Positions 22,991-34,965 of a DNA stretch of 64,000 nucleotides are shown piece by piece. The stretch's first letter is position 1. Each line of letters opens with the position of its first letter. The stretch is from NCBI GenBank assembly GCA_949752745.1, contig OX457029.1:38407603-38471602 (forward strand), in the 5' to 3' direction. Source of the DNA: Protula sp. h YS-2021. Its lineage: Eukaryota > Annelida > Polychaeta > Sabellida > Serpulidae. Both the position numbers and the translations under genes were made by a program. The notes beneath the pieces are model-generated. The model did not search any database, was not told the DNA's origin, and worked only from the letters and a program-made list of their open reading frames with translations.

Positions 22991-23654
22991 GACAGGAGTT
23001 GCAGTTTGAAACACTGGTTGTACATTCGCACACAGACAATAGATAGGCCGACAGATGCATACATACATATACATATATGGCCATCAATGACCCATAGCCG
23101 GCCATCCCACACTGAGATATACGTATAAAGAGTAAAATGAGGAGCTGGCTTGGAGCTACATAGTAGAGCGGGTGACCTAAGCTTGAGGTATTGAGACATC
23201 CGGAAAACATCCCTTTAAAATTCCTGTGAGTATACTACTATATGGCAATACACACAAAGCATGTTGTTAACAAAGCAGAAAGGCTGATTTGTTTACTTTT
23301 CTGATTTGCATTCGAAACTCTTACAACAGTCCCGTCACTTAGGAAGTGGCTACACGTAACACAGCGCAGTAGTTAAATTGGTCCCCACAGTAACTCTAGA
23401 GTTTGCCGGTCTAAGCAGTAGCGTGATCACTGACAATATCTTATGCAATTAATCAAGTTGTCACCTAAAACTACACTAACTTCAGACTATTTTAACCCGT
23501 CGCCCGCCAACACAGAAAATGCAAAATCGGCCAATGAATAGCCTGTACAAAGAAGGCGCTATAATACCAAATCTTAATCAAAGTCTATTGTACTTAATTT
23601 TGACAGTCTCCTTACAGTGTACAACACTGAAATACGCACCATCCTAGACAAAAC

Positions 23655-25100
23655 ATGCACAATTACTGTGTAAAGCACATCCATCGCAGTGAGCCCTGGC
23701 ATACCGAAGAGACACACGAAGCCGCTCATTCAATGCGTGCGGCGTACTGTAATCTTAATAAGACTCGTAATAAAACAGACCAGTTCAACCTTTGCAATTA
23801 CTTTAGGAAACTCTGTAAACTTTTCGAATATCATAACAATCAAATCGGATAGTACACCAACCAAAATATATATTCAAGATTGTACTAAGCATTGTGCATA
23901 GTGACAAACGTTTTGCCTGCTGCATCAGTTACAGAATTTATTAACACTTTAAATGAACATTTCAAAGAAAAGATACATTGCATAACATGTTCATTTCGTG
24001 TCTAAATTATTGTAATCTCCCTGCGTAAGACTCTCATTTTGAAGGCAACTCACTGAACTCTTTTCGTGAAATGAATTCTGAAACTGTTAGAAAGATGATC
24101 CTGAGTTCGGCTTCTACCCCCACAGGATTACTGAAAACATGCACAGATGAATAGTTTCTAACAATAGCCGGTGGACATGGATACCTGTTCAAAACCACTC
24201 ACACCTTCTCTACCTCTACAAACAAGCAATTATTCACCTACTTCTCAAAAAGCCAGGTATCGAAACCACCACAAAGAAACCGACCGGCTTCAAATTTATC
24301 TCCCTTGTCTAAAATTCTGGAAGATGCTACCTGCCAACAGCTCACAGATCAGTGTAGTACATATGACCAGTTGGGACGATACCAATCTGCATGCACGAAA
24401 AAACATCACAACACTGTAACTGTATTAATACGCATATTCAACAATCTCCCGATTCAACAGGGTTAAGACCAAGCAATAATTATTACCTTTTAAGATTTCT
24501 CCGCCACCTTCCATGTCGTCGATCACAACATATCTCAATCGTCTAGAGCACTTCTTTTATGTTGAAGGAAGAGCCTTCGCCTGGCTGACTCATGGTTACA
24601 TGATCACTATTGCGAAGTGTGAAGGTTGGCAGCTCACGCTACGATATCATCAATTTGGAATGTGCTCTTCTCATCGGTCTAAAACTGGTCTACGTGGATA
24701 ATCACAACAAACAAACCGCCTTCGTTCTTTCACCGATTCGACTGATAATATTTTTATACAAAATGACTCCGAAATCGAAAAATGTTTCAATCCTCGGTTA
24801 AAATTGGGTCAACAAAATTCTTTGAGCAAGTTTCTAATACAGCAAGGGATATTGATAGGTGATGAGTGCAAACCAGCAAACGTTAACAAAGAAAAAACTG
24901 AGGTCATGATTATCGTCAGCTTCCATAACTAGAAACTCATCGAAATTGAAATATTGTGCCTGAACAATGAAACTATTCTGGCCTCTCAAACATTTCGTGC
25001 ACTAGATGTACATATTGACTCTGAGCTCAGTATGGACAAGTACGTCAGCGCTGTTGTGTGCACGTATTATTACTGCCTAATATGGTTTTGGAAGACTAAC
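23655..25100 (+). pseudogene. Decayed L2/CR1-like LINE reverse transcriptase
   Basis: Plus-strand fragments in shifting frames match the order of a non-LTR retrotransposon ORF2. A linker EPWHTEETHEAAHSMRAAYC lies before the RT, followed by ILSSASTPTGLLKTCTDE (usual form DP.PT.LLK) and SNLSPLSKILED (usual RPVSNLPFLSKVLE). Next come a DFSATFHVVDH block containing the catalytic Asp and KEKTEVMII, and last TFRALDVHIDSELSMDKYV (usual LGV.iDs.Lsm). The YADD block is not recognisable. Many stops and frameshifts show an old dead copy. Neither the endonuclease nor a 3' tail was seen. Confidence 0.8.
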
Positions 25101-25544
25101 TGAAATTGCCACAAAAAGTTGTTCATAAGCTTTTTTAAACTGCATGAAAAATGATAATTTATTTTACCAACAGGATATTTTCTGAGAAATGCACAGGACG
25201 GTAATTGAAACTGGCCAAACTTTAATGACTTTTGAAAAAAAATGATATTAAAACAAACTTTTTTAATATATAAGGATGGGGGGGGGGGATTAGGATGGTA
25301 AGTTTAGGCATAAATAGTGTGAGATCATATCCAGTTCTATGTGATGCATGAGGGGTAGGAAGCCTTCCATGAATTTCAACAGCCGGAGTTTTGATCTGAA
25401 GAGTGGCAAAACATAAGATGCAAAGTAAAATGCACAAAGTTTGGTTTGATTTTAAAGAATCACAAACCAATATACCTGAATATTCTACCAACAACTCATG
25501 CCACACTGTTGTCTAATACCATACATTACGCACATCTTTAAACA

Positions 25545-25875
25545 CACTGCCAACTACTCAAGATACGCTTTTAACTACTCACGACATATGGCTAGTTATT
25601 CACAAATTCATTGCTTACTATAAATGACACACTGCTAACTAATCACGACACATAGCTAACTAATCACGACACAGTACTAACTACTCACGCTACAGTGCTA
25701 ACTACTCAAGACTCACTGCGAACTAATCACGACACTTTGATAACTAATCAGGACTCAATGCATACTACACGGCCCACTCCTAACTAATCACGCCACATTA
25801 CTAACCGCTCACACCAAGCTCTTAACCATTAACAACTCATCACTTAATACTGCCGACTCACTGCTAACTACAATT
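25545..25875. repeat. Degenerate ~24-bp tandem repeat
   Basis: About a dozen diverged copies of a unit such as CTAACTACTCACGACACACTG were seen. Copy-to-copy divergence is high. Confidence 0.75.
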
Positions 25876-26754
25876 TCCACATTTTCCATTGTACAGAGAA
25901 ATATCATGTCATCAAAACTAAACAAACTAGGTATAATCGCAAGATCATCATAAAAAATATTAAATCACCTATCACAGTCAAGCAGCCAAGCCCTGTGGCT
26001 ATGGCTAGAGAAGTTACAAAATAAACTACGAGATCAAAAATATTATACTTAGCCCATCCAAAAAACAGAACACATTAATCTCGCCACTAGCAGAATATAC
26101 TGAACCGCGCCATGGAAAAACATGTTTATGTGTACAGTATACAGCTTGTCCACCGTCCGTTTCTATATATGGCGATGGACACACACACTTACACACCGTG
26201 ACAACGTCAGCACCCATAAACGGCCATCACGTCAGAGCGCGATATACAAACAAAAATGAAAGAAATAGAGCAAAACAGAATCACCCAGACAATGTCATCT
26301 AAATGCATGTTGAGTGTCCTTATGGCACTCATCATTTAACATACAAAAAACACAACAATCACGCCCATGTAGCTCGACTAAGAGACAAGCACAATATCCA
26401 CTTATAGTATACATCAATACCCACATTCAGTCGGAACCGGAGATAAAACCATCGTTGCATCCAAGTTTATTAGCATCATATTACCTAGAACAGCGAGCCA
26501 AACACGCCCGAATGTATATATTTGGACTGACTTAACCAGGACCATCTGAATAATAGATGACCAGCTAACAGCAGCAGGTTTCATAGCTATAAAAGTGTCG
26601 ACTAATTTAGAGCTAAGCGTTTAACACGTGAAACCCCTTTTGAAGGGTTCATTACACACGAAGCAAATCAGAATTTTAAATGTCAAACATGAATGCAACG
26701 CACCACGAATAACTTAGGTGTCACCTAATCAAGCAAAATCCTTTCAGAAACTAA

Positions 26755-27030
26755 ACTAAACACAAGAGGTTATACAACACAAAGACATAAATACAAGACA
26801 ACATACTGCATAAACACATAAACGCAAAACATGACACTACACAAAGACATAACAAACACAACCCATAACACTGCACAATTTATAACTTGGCAGTATAAGT
26901 CGAAGATAAACTAAACACAAGACGTTATACAGCACAAAGATATAAACACAAGAGGTAATACAACACAAAGACATGCATATAGGACGAAGTATAGTAAAAA
27001 GACATAAACACAAGACATAACACACAACAA
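26755..27030. repeat. Degenerate CACAAGA/AAAGACATAA repeat
   Basis: Multiple diverged copies of a roughly 20-40 bp unit contain ACACAAAGACATAAA and ACACAAGA.GTTATACA. A 62-residue minus frame across it is a by-product. Confidence 0.6.
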
Positions 27031-27127
27031 TTTCTAACTGTATATGATAATTCCTAGAGATGTCCCCTTAACAATCATTACTGGTATACAACAGGCCAGG
27101 CACTGAGTGCATACCCATATAAACAAA

Positions 27128-27388
27128 TGATAAGTAAAAGGTGCGTTCTCTAATCGCGAACAAAGGTTCGCTAGAAACATTCAAGTAACTTCATAGAATA
27201 GCCTAACGTTAAAGCCTAAATATGTCAATATACACGGGAACATTAGAACATAAATGGTGATAAGTAAATCGTGCTTTCTCTAAACGAGAGCAAAGGTTCG
27301 CTAGAAACATTCAAATAACTTACAATCCAACGCTAAAGCCTTAACATGTCAATATGTACGGGCATGTTAGAACATAAAAGGTGATTAA
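27128..27388. repeat. 130-bp tandem duplication
   Basis: Two adjacent copies, starting at about 27128 and 27258, share GCAAAGGTTCGCTAGAAAC-type blocks with several differences. Confidence 0.85.
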
Positions 27389-29152
27389 GTGGTCTGAATT
27401 TAGCATCAGCCGTTTTTGATGCAAAAGAAAACCACCTAAGTTTAGTAATTATTTTATTGCAGCATTAAACTTATTTTTAACATTCACTGTAAAATATTCT
27501 AATGTTTTAATGGAAGTTCAGCTGAACATCAATGCAAACTGTTTCTTTTATTTTTCGTTAAAGTAAAGTATAATTTCCTACCATAAAAGAACTAAAGCAC
27601 ATATTATTGCTGAAACTGTTTCTTTTTCTGGCTTGCGTTTGCAATAAATATAGATTTCATTGCATTTTATGCATATTTTGATACACTCGTCTATTTAAGT
27701 ATTTTGTACTTGCAACCATTTTTTATGCCTTTCTAACCTGTAAACGGTACACAACTGAAAGGGGCAGTTATATTCCTCATCCATACTTTTCATCTGCTCT
27801 ATATTTTTTCTTTTATGTGATTTTTGTCACTTATGAAACATATCATTTGATTGGAATTGTGAATGAGAATTATCAGACAGAATATCTTTATTTTGGTTGT
27901 GAACTGAAAGTAGTTGTTTTGCCTTAAATTAGATCTTTTAATTTATTAAACACGATGAGAAGCTCTTACGTAGGTTGATATTAAATAATTGCAATTTTCT
28001 TTTAAATGCATATTAACATTTTATAAACTAAATGAAAATGTCAACAGTAATAACAAAAAAACATCATTAGATATTTATTAAGATTTTAAGATGTTTCAAG
28101 CAAAGGCCTAAAAGACATAAAGGCGAGTCATTTTCACAAATTATTGTCATTTATGCTGACCCCAAGGCTGTTATTAGTGTTCATAGAATCTTGCGATCTA
28201 AATGAAGTAATTTTGATTTTTTGTTCATTCGAATTCAGAGAAAATGCAGCTATAGTTTTGATATATCAACATAGTATGCTTCGTTCTAGATTAGAAAAAA
28301 AAACTTAGAAACAGTGTTTAGAGAATTTAAGCAAGAATCTTTAAAGGTTTGCATCAAAATTAATGTAGCACCCACGTGACCTTTCCACTTTGCAAATAAA
28401 AATAAACTAAAATCTATAGTAAAAACGTGACTTTTTGCATAACTACTCAGCAGTTTTCTTAACATTTTTAGAATGTTGCAAGAGAGTGATGTATATGATA
28501 GGTTTGATGCAAGGTCTTCATCATGAATTGGCTTTTATTTATAACTTGTTTTATTGTTTGGGAATCTTGTACTTGAATATATATAAATCATGAATTTCCT
28601 GCAAAAATACTATCCTTGGTGTAAAATTCAAGACACTGAAAACACTAGTTAAACGAGGTACGTACATTTTTAAATTCTAGTACCTTTTTGGTCGTTGAAG
28701 ATCTTTTAGGTTCAAAAACTTGTATCTAGGTTTAAAGCAATTCTCAAGATGACTAAATGAACACCTTAAAGCTTGGAAATGTTTGGCCGATGAACCATTT
28801 GTCAATTAATGTTTTGTTATGGTTGAGCTGTTCGGAATACAAGTACCGAAATTAGGAATAACTGCTTCTTTAGATCACCGCACAAAATTCTTTCCTTGAT
28901 GCCTACTCAAAGAATTAATAAATAAAAGAAATGTACTATAATCAATAGATTTCCCTAGAGTTTGCCCTTGAAAAATAATTATTATTAAATCAAGCGCAAT
29001 AATAATACAGTTACGTTTGTACGTATGGTTTTGCGCATGTGTTCCTGTTTATTTCCCACGATTCGTACCTAAATGAGATTTTCTAGGTAAGTTATACAGC
29101 TGTAATATTGTTAATATTTGCGATTTCAAAATTTGTGTTATCATTAGATCAG

Positions 29153-29231
29153 ATGGAAGGAGGAAAGCTATTGTGGTTTGTTGCCATGGCGCTCACTGCC
29201 GTCCTTTCGGCATCCCAAACTTTAACTTTTG
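29153..29231 (+). CDS. Secreted cysteine-rich protein, exon 1 (signal peptide)
   Basis: This 79-nt exon encodes MEGGKLLWFVAMALTAVLSA then SQTLTF and ends TTTG/GTAACG (phase 1). A frame extends a few codons upstream but gives a poor signal peptide, so I chose this ATG. An upstream TAG/GTAAGT near 29084 could be a 5'UTR donor, with ATTAG/ATCAG at 29148 as acceptor. Confidence 0.75.
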
Positions 29232-30019
29232 GTAACGAAAATAAACAAATATGTTTTCATTTAATTTATTTTTTGTTGTTGGTGGCGTGGATTAGTTTAC
29301 GCTGTGCGCTTCAGTATGTGCATGTGAACAATAAGGTTTTCATCTTACTCAACTCTGTTTAATTTTCTTAATAATGGAATTCATTCAGTTAAAATAAACT
29401 CTTCATCTCAACATTGCAGCCTTCATCTGGAGAATACAGTTATAGTACAAAAAAATAAGTATATGGATAAATTAACAACTTATTATTGTATTAGATGATT
29501 GCGATCTTGGAACCTTTGGTCAACAAGAGTGTTGTTTCGATGAGGAGAGGAGCAACTTTATTTGCACTGGTCCTGCTTTTACATTTTCCACATGTGATCT
29601 GGGTAACTTCAATTCTATAAATCCAACAAACATTTTTTAATAAAGTTTACACGATTATTGCTTAACACGTAAAAGCTGTGTTCACTTTAACAGCATGTCA
29701 CTTTAATTTCCTGTGGCTCTTTCGCTGTTTGCAGCTTCCTTTCATTGTCGTCAAATCTTTAACTTTGCTTTTCAGTTGTATTTTTTCTTCTGTTGATCTG
29801 TCGATCTATATTATTTATGCATATGTTCATACATGTTAATAGTTTTAATGTATCCATTTTAAATTATGATCAGGGAATTGCGAATTTGGTGGATTCTGCT
29901 GTGACTGTTGCACCATTACCATTGCGAACGTACCAAACTTCTTCTGCCAATGTCCTGTAGATGACGATGAAAGTTCTGAGGAGTCTGAGGAGTCCTCCGA
30001 GTCAGAATCAAGCAGTTAA
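29153..30019 (+). CDS. Small secreted cysteine-rich protein with acidic Ser/Glu tail (3 exons, 110 aa)
   Basis: Three exons join with correct phases (29153-29231, 29495-29602, 29874-30019) into a 110-residue protein. Residues 1-22 are a signal peptide (MEGGKLLWFVAMALTAVLSA). The mature part has 12 cysteines spaced C-x9-CC-x9-C-x9-C-x4-C-x5-CC-x-CC-x11-C-x-C. Exons 2 and 3 each carry one diverged module (C.LGTF..ECC...SNF.C and C.FGGFCC...PNFFC), suggesting internal duplication. The C-terminus DDDESSEESEESSESESSS is strongly acidic with S-x-E sites typical of secreted casein-kinase (Fam20C-type) phosphorylation. It would be exported and disulfide-stabilised. I do not recognise the family. A mineral-associated or extracellular matrix protein or a defence peptide are guesses only. 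It lies next to the MULE but shows no sign of belonging to it. Confidence 0.8.
29495..29602 (+). CDS. Secreted cysteine-rich protein, exon 2 (module A)
   Basis: This 108-nt exon encodes DCDLGTFGQQECCFDEERSN, then FICTGPAFTFSTCDL, with five cysteines. The acceptor is TGTATTAG and the donor CTGG/GTAACT; phase 1 to phase 1, a symmetrical exon. Confidence 0.8.
29874..30019 (+). CDS. Secreted cysteine-rich protein, exon 3 (module B and acidic tail)
   Basis: This 146-nt exon encodes GNCEFGGFCCDCCTITIANV, PNFFCQCP, then an acidic Ser/Glu tail and TAA. The acceptor is ATGATCAG. Seven cysteines include a CCDCC cluster. Confidence 0.8.
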
Positions 30020-30067
30020 TAAATTGATAAGATTTCTTTTCAAATAATACATACAATTTAAGCATAC

Positions 30068-30074
30068 AATAAAA
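30068..30074 (+). promoter_or_regulatory. Likely polyadenylation signal AATAAA
   Basis: AATAAAAAAATTG about 50 bp after the stop codon of the secreted-protein gene fits a polyadenylation signal. Confidence 0.6.
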
Positions 30075-30852
30075 AAATTGGGACTGTTTTCACTCATAGA
30101 GAAAAAGTGAATAGTACACTCTATTATCATTTGATGTTTCCGGTTTTGAATTGCAGTAGAGGAAATAATAAAAAATAAATACAAATAGTGATTTAATTTC
30201 AGCCGGTAAACAGAAGCTGCTCCTTGGTGATAAGTCAGTCATTAACTAAATACTCTTATTATTTACAAAATTAGTTTCAACTGATTAATCCTACTACTAT
30301 TGTATTTCAACATATTCCAGATTTAGTCTAAGCAAAATTTGAACAGCTAGCCAAACGATACTTAAGAGTGGGGGCAGCAGTGAACAGAACGTATGATAAA
30401 ACGAATCTTATGTGATAAAATCTACAAATGCACAAAACCAGGAAGGCACAATTCCAATTTTAGTTTTAAAAGATTTGGGGAATGCTAGCTTATGGCATTC
30501 AAAACATCAGTCAGGGAAGTTTATACTGATTAAACTCTGGAATACTATGTGTAAGAATATATCACAATGATCTGGCATATAAATTTTCTCATTTAATTGT
30601 TTATATCCATTGGAATATAATATGGAATCTACATATAAGGGTATCTGTTTCATTTATTCAATTATCTTGCATCCTAACGCACAGGAGAAATTTTGTTAAA
30701 ATATGAAACGCATTGTTTGGAAGCATATGCATTGGAAGCATACCTGTTTACCTAAAAAGTTATGAAATATAATCACTGATTTCTAGTGTCACTCAGAACA
30801 CCGATACCAAAATAAATTGATAAAAGGGGCGTGCTGCGTGAAGTACAGTTAT

Positions 30853-31976
30853 ATATATACCCGATAAAATTGCGGATATTATACGTGTAAAAAACGTGGG
30901 CAAAATGGGAAAGTTAGGTGTAATGCGCATAAAATACGCATATTTTCCCACGTAAAAATTGATACGCATTTTACACGCATTTTACACGTAATTCCCAACG
31001 ATTATTAAACGTCCTTTACACATGTTTTTACCCACGGATATTAGACGGATTTCACGCATTTTTTAAACTTATTTTATATGCATTTCAGATTTTTCCAACT
31101 AATGCAATGACCCAGATAGCAGTCCCACATGTATTATGCACATGAACCTTTATCACTATAGTGCAGTTATAAAGTACTCTTTAAAACAATGTTCAGCATA
31201 AAAATTTTAGTGAAATTGGTATTCCCATGTCTAACTTTCTATTATACTTAGAAAAAAGGCAGCCCTCCACCAAAATATGCAGCATTTAGCAAAATTTAAA
31301 TATATTATCGCTCAATGACGGCTGTTTCCGGTCTGCGATAATTGGCCCACATTGCCAGACGACGTATAATATGCATATATTTTCCAATGCATTTACTACG
31401 TGGAAATTTTCACGCATTATATACATGTATTTTACATGGGAATACCCATATGGGAAATCCCCCGTAAAATATATGCTTAATACGCGTCACATATTACACG
31501 CATAATATGCATGGGCGAAAATGCGTGTAATAAACGTTCTTAAATATGCGTCTTATATACGTGAGTAAAAATGCATTTAATATGCGTTTCAAATATGGAC
31601 ATCTTTTAAGCCATGCAAAATACATGCATAATATGCGTCTCTAGATACGCGTACAATATGCGTAGGAAAAAATGCGTATAACATGCGCATTGAAAATGGG
31701 CATATATTTTCCCACGTATTTTACAGTGTAATAAACGTTCCTTGATATGCGCATATTATACGTGGGAAAATACACGTATAATATGCGGATTCAATAGGAG
31801 CATCTTTTCTCCCACGCATTTTATACATATGATATATGGTTCTAGAAATGCGGATATTTTTATACGTAATTTATAGGTTTATTATGCGTCCGAGAAAAGA
31901 TGCCCATTTTGCCCATGCATTTTAGATATTAAATACGTATAATATACGTATACGCATACGTATACTGTTTTGTAGG
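30853..31976. mobile_element. CpG-rich foldback element built of TACGCAT/ATGCGTA motifs
   Basis: The segment starts TACCCGATAAAA and ends TTTTGTAGGGTA, an imperfect terminal inverted repeat bounded by TA runs. Inside, except for a plain stretch at about 31090-31360, short motifs such as TACGCAT, ATGCGTATAATATGCG and TTTTCCCACGTATTTTAC alternate in both orientations dozens of times. The pattern looks like a non-autonomous foldback transposon able to form many hairpins. No coding sequence was seen. Confidence 0.6.
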
Positions 31977-31979
31977 GTA

Positions 31980-32960
31980 TATATATATATATATATATAA
32001 GTAATAAATAATATTGTTATAACAAGCTTTCAATTTGCAAATTCTGGGTAAGAACACAACAAGAAGAGCATCTGTCACTGATCGGTTGAATGATTCCAGT
32101 GATCATTCGTTAAGTTTTTCATGTTCAAATTTTTATGAAGATTTTGTTTGTTTATGAATGGTTAGAGAATGACGTTTTTATGAGCATGCTATGTGACATA
32201 CGACAACACACAAAAATGAAGCTGTTAAAAGCCGTTAAATATATAGCATGTAATGTGAGAGAATAGGTTCATTGATTAAGGAATAAAATAGCTTAGTTTG
32301 TTTAATTTAAAGCATTACATTTCCTGGGCGCCCTCACTTCATATAGCTGCAAACTGAAATATGTCCCTTTTCTTCCACTTTTATTTCTGGCCTTGCAAAG
32401 AAATAGGAAAACCCAAGCAAAAAGCACATAATTAGATGTGCGAGTGTGTGGTATGTCATTGTTTTCTTCATCTAGCAGCAGGAATATCATGCAGTATGTT
32501 GATCGCCAAGTTAATGGATGTCATGTCAGCTCTCCCGGCTTATTTTAGTTGTGTCAAAAACGAATGCGCTGACGCCATATTGAAATATATCAGTAGCTAA
32601 GCGCTAAACAGTTTGATTTAATTAGAAAAAACGACGTAACCATCTAGGCGTTGTCAGATATTTTTGCCAAGGGACCAGTTCGTTATATTTTTAAATGATT
32701 GATGGAACGCCCATCCTTAAGCATTTTAACGCAATTAAAAATTCATCACATCCAAAATTCACTCACTCCTGTAACTGTAAAATTAGCGATTTTCTATACG
32801 AATACGAATGGTTTCATTTTTTCTTTTTTGTTTAATTCAAGAATATTTCAAAAGGGGATTGATAATTAGTAATGTTACATGAGTATACTACATATAAATT
32901 TCCATATGGCATCACTATATATGGCAACATATCAAACACCGTATATGTGTCGTCTATTAT
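31980..32960. other. AT-rich, nothing seen
   Basis: No repeat arms, conserved frames or RNA genes were recognised in this part of the extra left-arm segment. Confidence 0.4.
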
Positions 32961-34189
32961 ATTATTACATACACATAGTAAGAGCAAGGCCAAGACAAAA
33001 CATGTCATATAAGTAAGCAAATAAAGTCCAATATCCAATGATAATTGCCAAAAATTTCACTATACTTTGATAAAATGTTTCACCATACACATATGTTGAC
33101 CACACACAAATACCTAACTGTGACTGACGGCTTTTTAACTGCTGAAATAAAAAAGAAAATTGTCATGTTGTAACGGCAACAAAGAAAGAACTTTGTCTAA
33201 ATATTAAGAGTATAATCAGGGAACACTATTTTGTCCGAAAGCGACACATCCAGTCACATCTGTTTGCATGAATCGTTTTTAAACGTGAATGCTATCAGAA
33301 AAGAATTTTGTTTGAATTCGTTGTAAAATGTATTTCAACACTCTACATGTATAAACTAAAAAGTGTTGTGTTTGTTGGTCATTAACAGAATAACAGCTAT
33401 TTTATTTATTCATTCACCTTTCGATTTCACTTAGTTACAAATGAGGATTGGTAAACTTCCTTAAACTAATTGCAGATACAAAAATAGAATAGAATAATAA
33501 TATAAAAACAAATTTAACACTTTATCTTCATAAAGACTAAAATTCATGTGTTGTTGCTTTTCTATTTGATGATTCTGTTTGTTCTAAAAGACGTGTAATT
33601 AGTCTTTCCCCGTCTGAATACATTTTGCGTTTTTTAATTATTTAAATTGACATATTTATGTTGACACATTCAGTTATGATTCACGTTGAATATTAACGTT
33701 TTTCGTGACTGGATGCAATGACAAACTGAATGGTGTCTTAATAAATTAGACCGCCAAAGCCAGCAATGTATGATTGGAACTCAAAACCAAGACCAAAAGG
33801 TTAATTCAAATTAAATTAATAAATGAGGGAAAATAAAATTTAAACCAGAAACAAAATTGATAACTTTAACGCCAAACTGTAACTTATAGTCTCGCATTGC
33901 TTAAAATGGTAGTTGTTTTATTCTGCGAAGTAAATTTTGATCTTTGCATTTTCTTTTAAAAAGCATGAGCAATCTAAATTCATGTACAATCCTTTGAATT
34001 TAAGCTACTACTGAAGAAGGATGTGTTAAGTCTTGAAAGATCATGGTAAATTTCAGATCTCAATTAATTCTATTCATAATACTTAATTTTTATCTTCAAA
34101 AATACAGGAATAATGTATCAATATCAACAGTCATATTATAAACAATCGCGTCAGAGGATGCTGCTCACCTTGGTGATGGCTTAAATCAT

Positions 34190-34495
34190 TTAAAGGACGC
34201 TATATTCTGTCATTACATTAATAAAAAATACGCTTAGAAATAGCTTCTCTAATGATGTATTGTCCTGTGAAAACCTCGGGACTCCTACAAAATCGAAATT
34301 TTTGTCTCTTCCCCGATTACGAAATCGAAAAAAGTTCAACGGAATCGAAAAAGCCCTTGTATAATCAGCTACATAACAATGACTAACAATACCCCTACAA
34401 TATACATCCGTTTTACAAACATACGAAGTTCGGAACACCTCGTCGCGGTAGTCCGGAAAGAGCCCGATAGGAGGTTTAAAGATGTTCATAATCAA
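34190..34495 (-). other. Mirror copy of the 91-codon frame, left MULE arm
   Basis: This frame starts with the same MIMNIFKPPIGLFPDYRDEV as the right-arm copy, with a slightly different C-terminus (101 codons) because of a 1-nt difference in an A run. It contains subterminal motifs TTACGAAATCGAAAAAA that recur at 38590-38670. Confidence 0.35.
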
Positions 34496-34659
34496 CCGTC
34501 CTCAAACACCAGGAGTTATTGATCCCTAAGATGAAGATTGTAATTGCCAACGTTTTAAAGTCCTAGAGCTCATAGGTTTTAAATCACAATTATTTTTCCA
34601 AGTATTTGAAAGGGTTGAATGAGTAGCAAATAAATTTCAATTAAACTATAAGAATGGAG

Positions 34660-34965
34660 ATAGAATTAATTGAAACTAATAAGGGAAAACCTGGATTTAT
34701 TGTGTGACGGGTACAAGTATTATCAAAAGTACACTGCAAAAATGGACAAATTTCATGGCTGTGCTCTGTTCGAAGCTGTAAAGCACGTTTGAAAACTGAA
34801 AATTCTGTAGCTATCGAGATAAAGTCTGAACATAATCATGAAAAAAGTGAAAATCAGAGGGGAAAAGACCAAATCAGGATACAAATGAAGCGAAAAGCTT
34901 CAAGTAACATAAGAGCTCGACCGGTAAAATTGCTGAGAACCGTGCTTGAAGATATTTTACCTTTG
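34660..34965 (+). pseudogene. FLYWCH zinc-finger segment, left arm
   Basis: The plus-strand frame reads ELIETNKGKPGFIV, then after a shift DGYKYYQKYTAK, then NGQISWLCSVRSCKARLKTE and HNHE. This is the FLYWCH pattern: DGY, W-x-C, C, H-x-H. The key Trp is kept here. FLYWCH fingers bind DNA and are common at the N-terminus of animal MULE transposases. Two compensating frameshifts break it, and a basic stretch follows (RARPVKLLRTVLED). In this arm no transposase core follows in the same direction, so it is an orphan fragment. Confidence 0.7.

Larger units (their letters stand above)
25880..29150. other. Intergenic, AT-rich, no gene seen
   Basis: Apart from the repeats listed at 26755-27030 and 27128-27388 I see no conserved coding sequence or RNA gene. 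The stretch 27400-29150 is very AT-rich and featureless, and leads into the secreted-protein gene. Confidence 0.5.
30437..32960. other. Extra 2.5-kb segment in the left MULE arm
   Basis: The right arm runs uninterrupted across this point (about 41775-41790), whereas the left arm contains 2.5 kb here. It holds the foldback element at 30853-31976 and otherwise featureless AT-rich DNA. Either it was inserted on the left or it was lost on the right. Confidence 0.65.

Noticed and set aside
24171..24419. 82-codon plus frame as a gene
   Set aside because: It is one frame of the decayed LINE RT; the neighbouring blocks continue in other frames.
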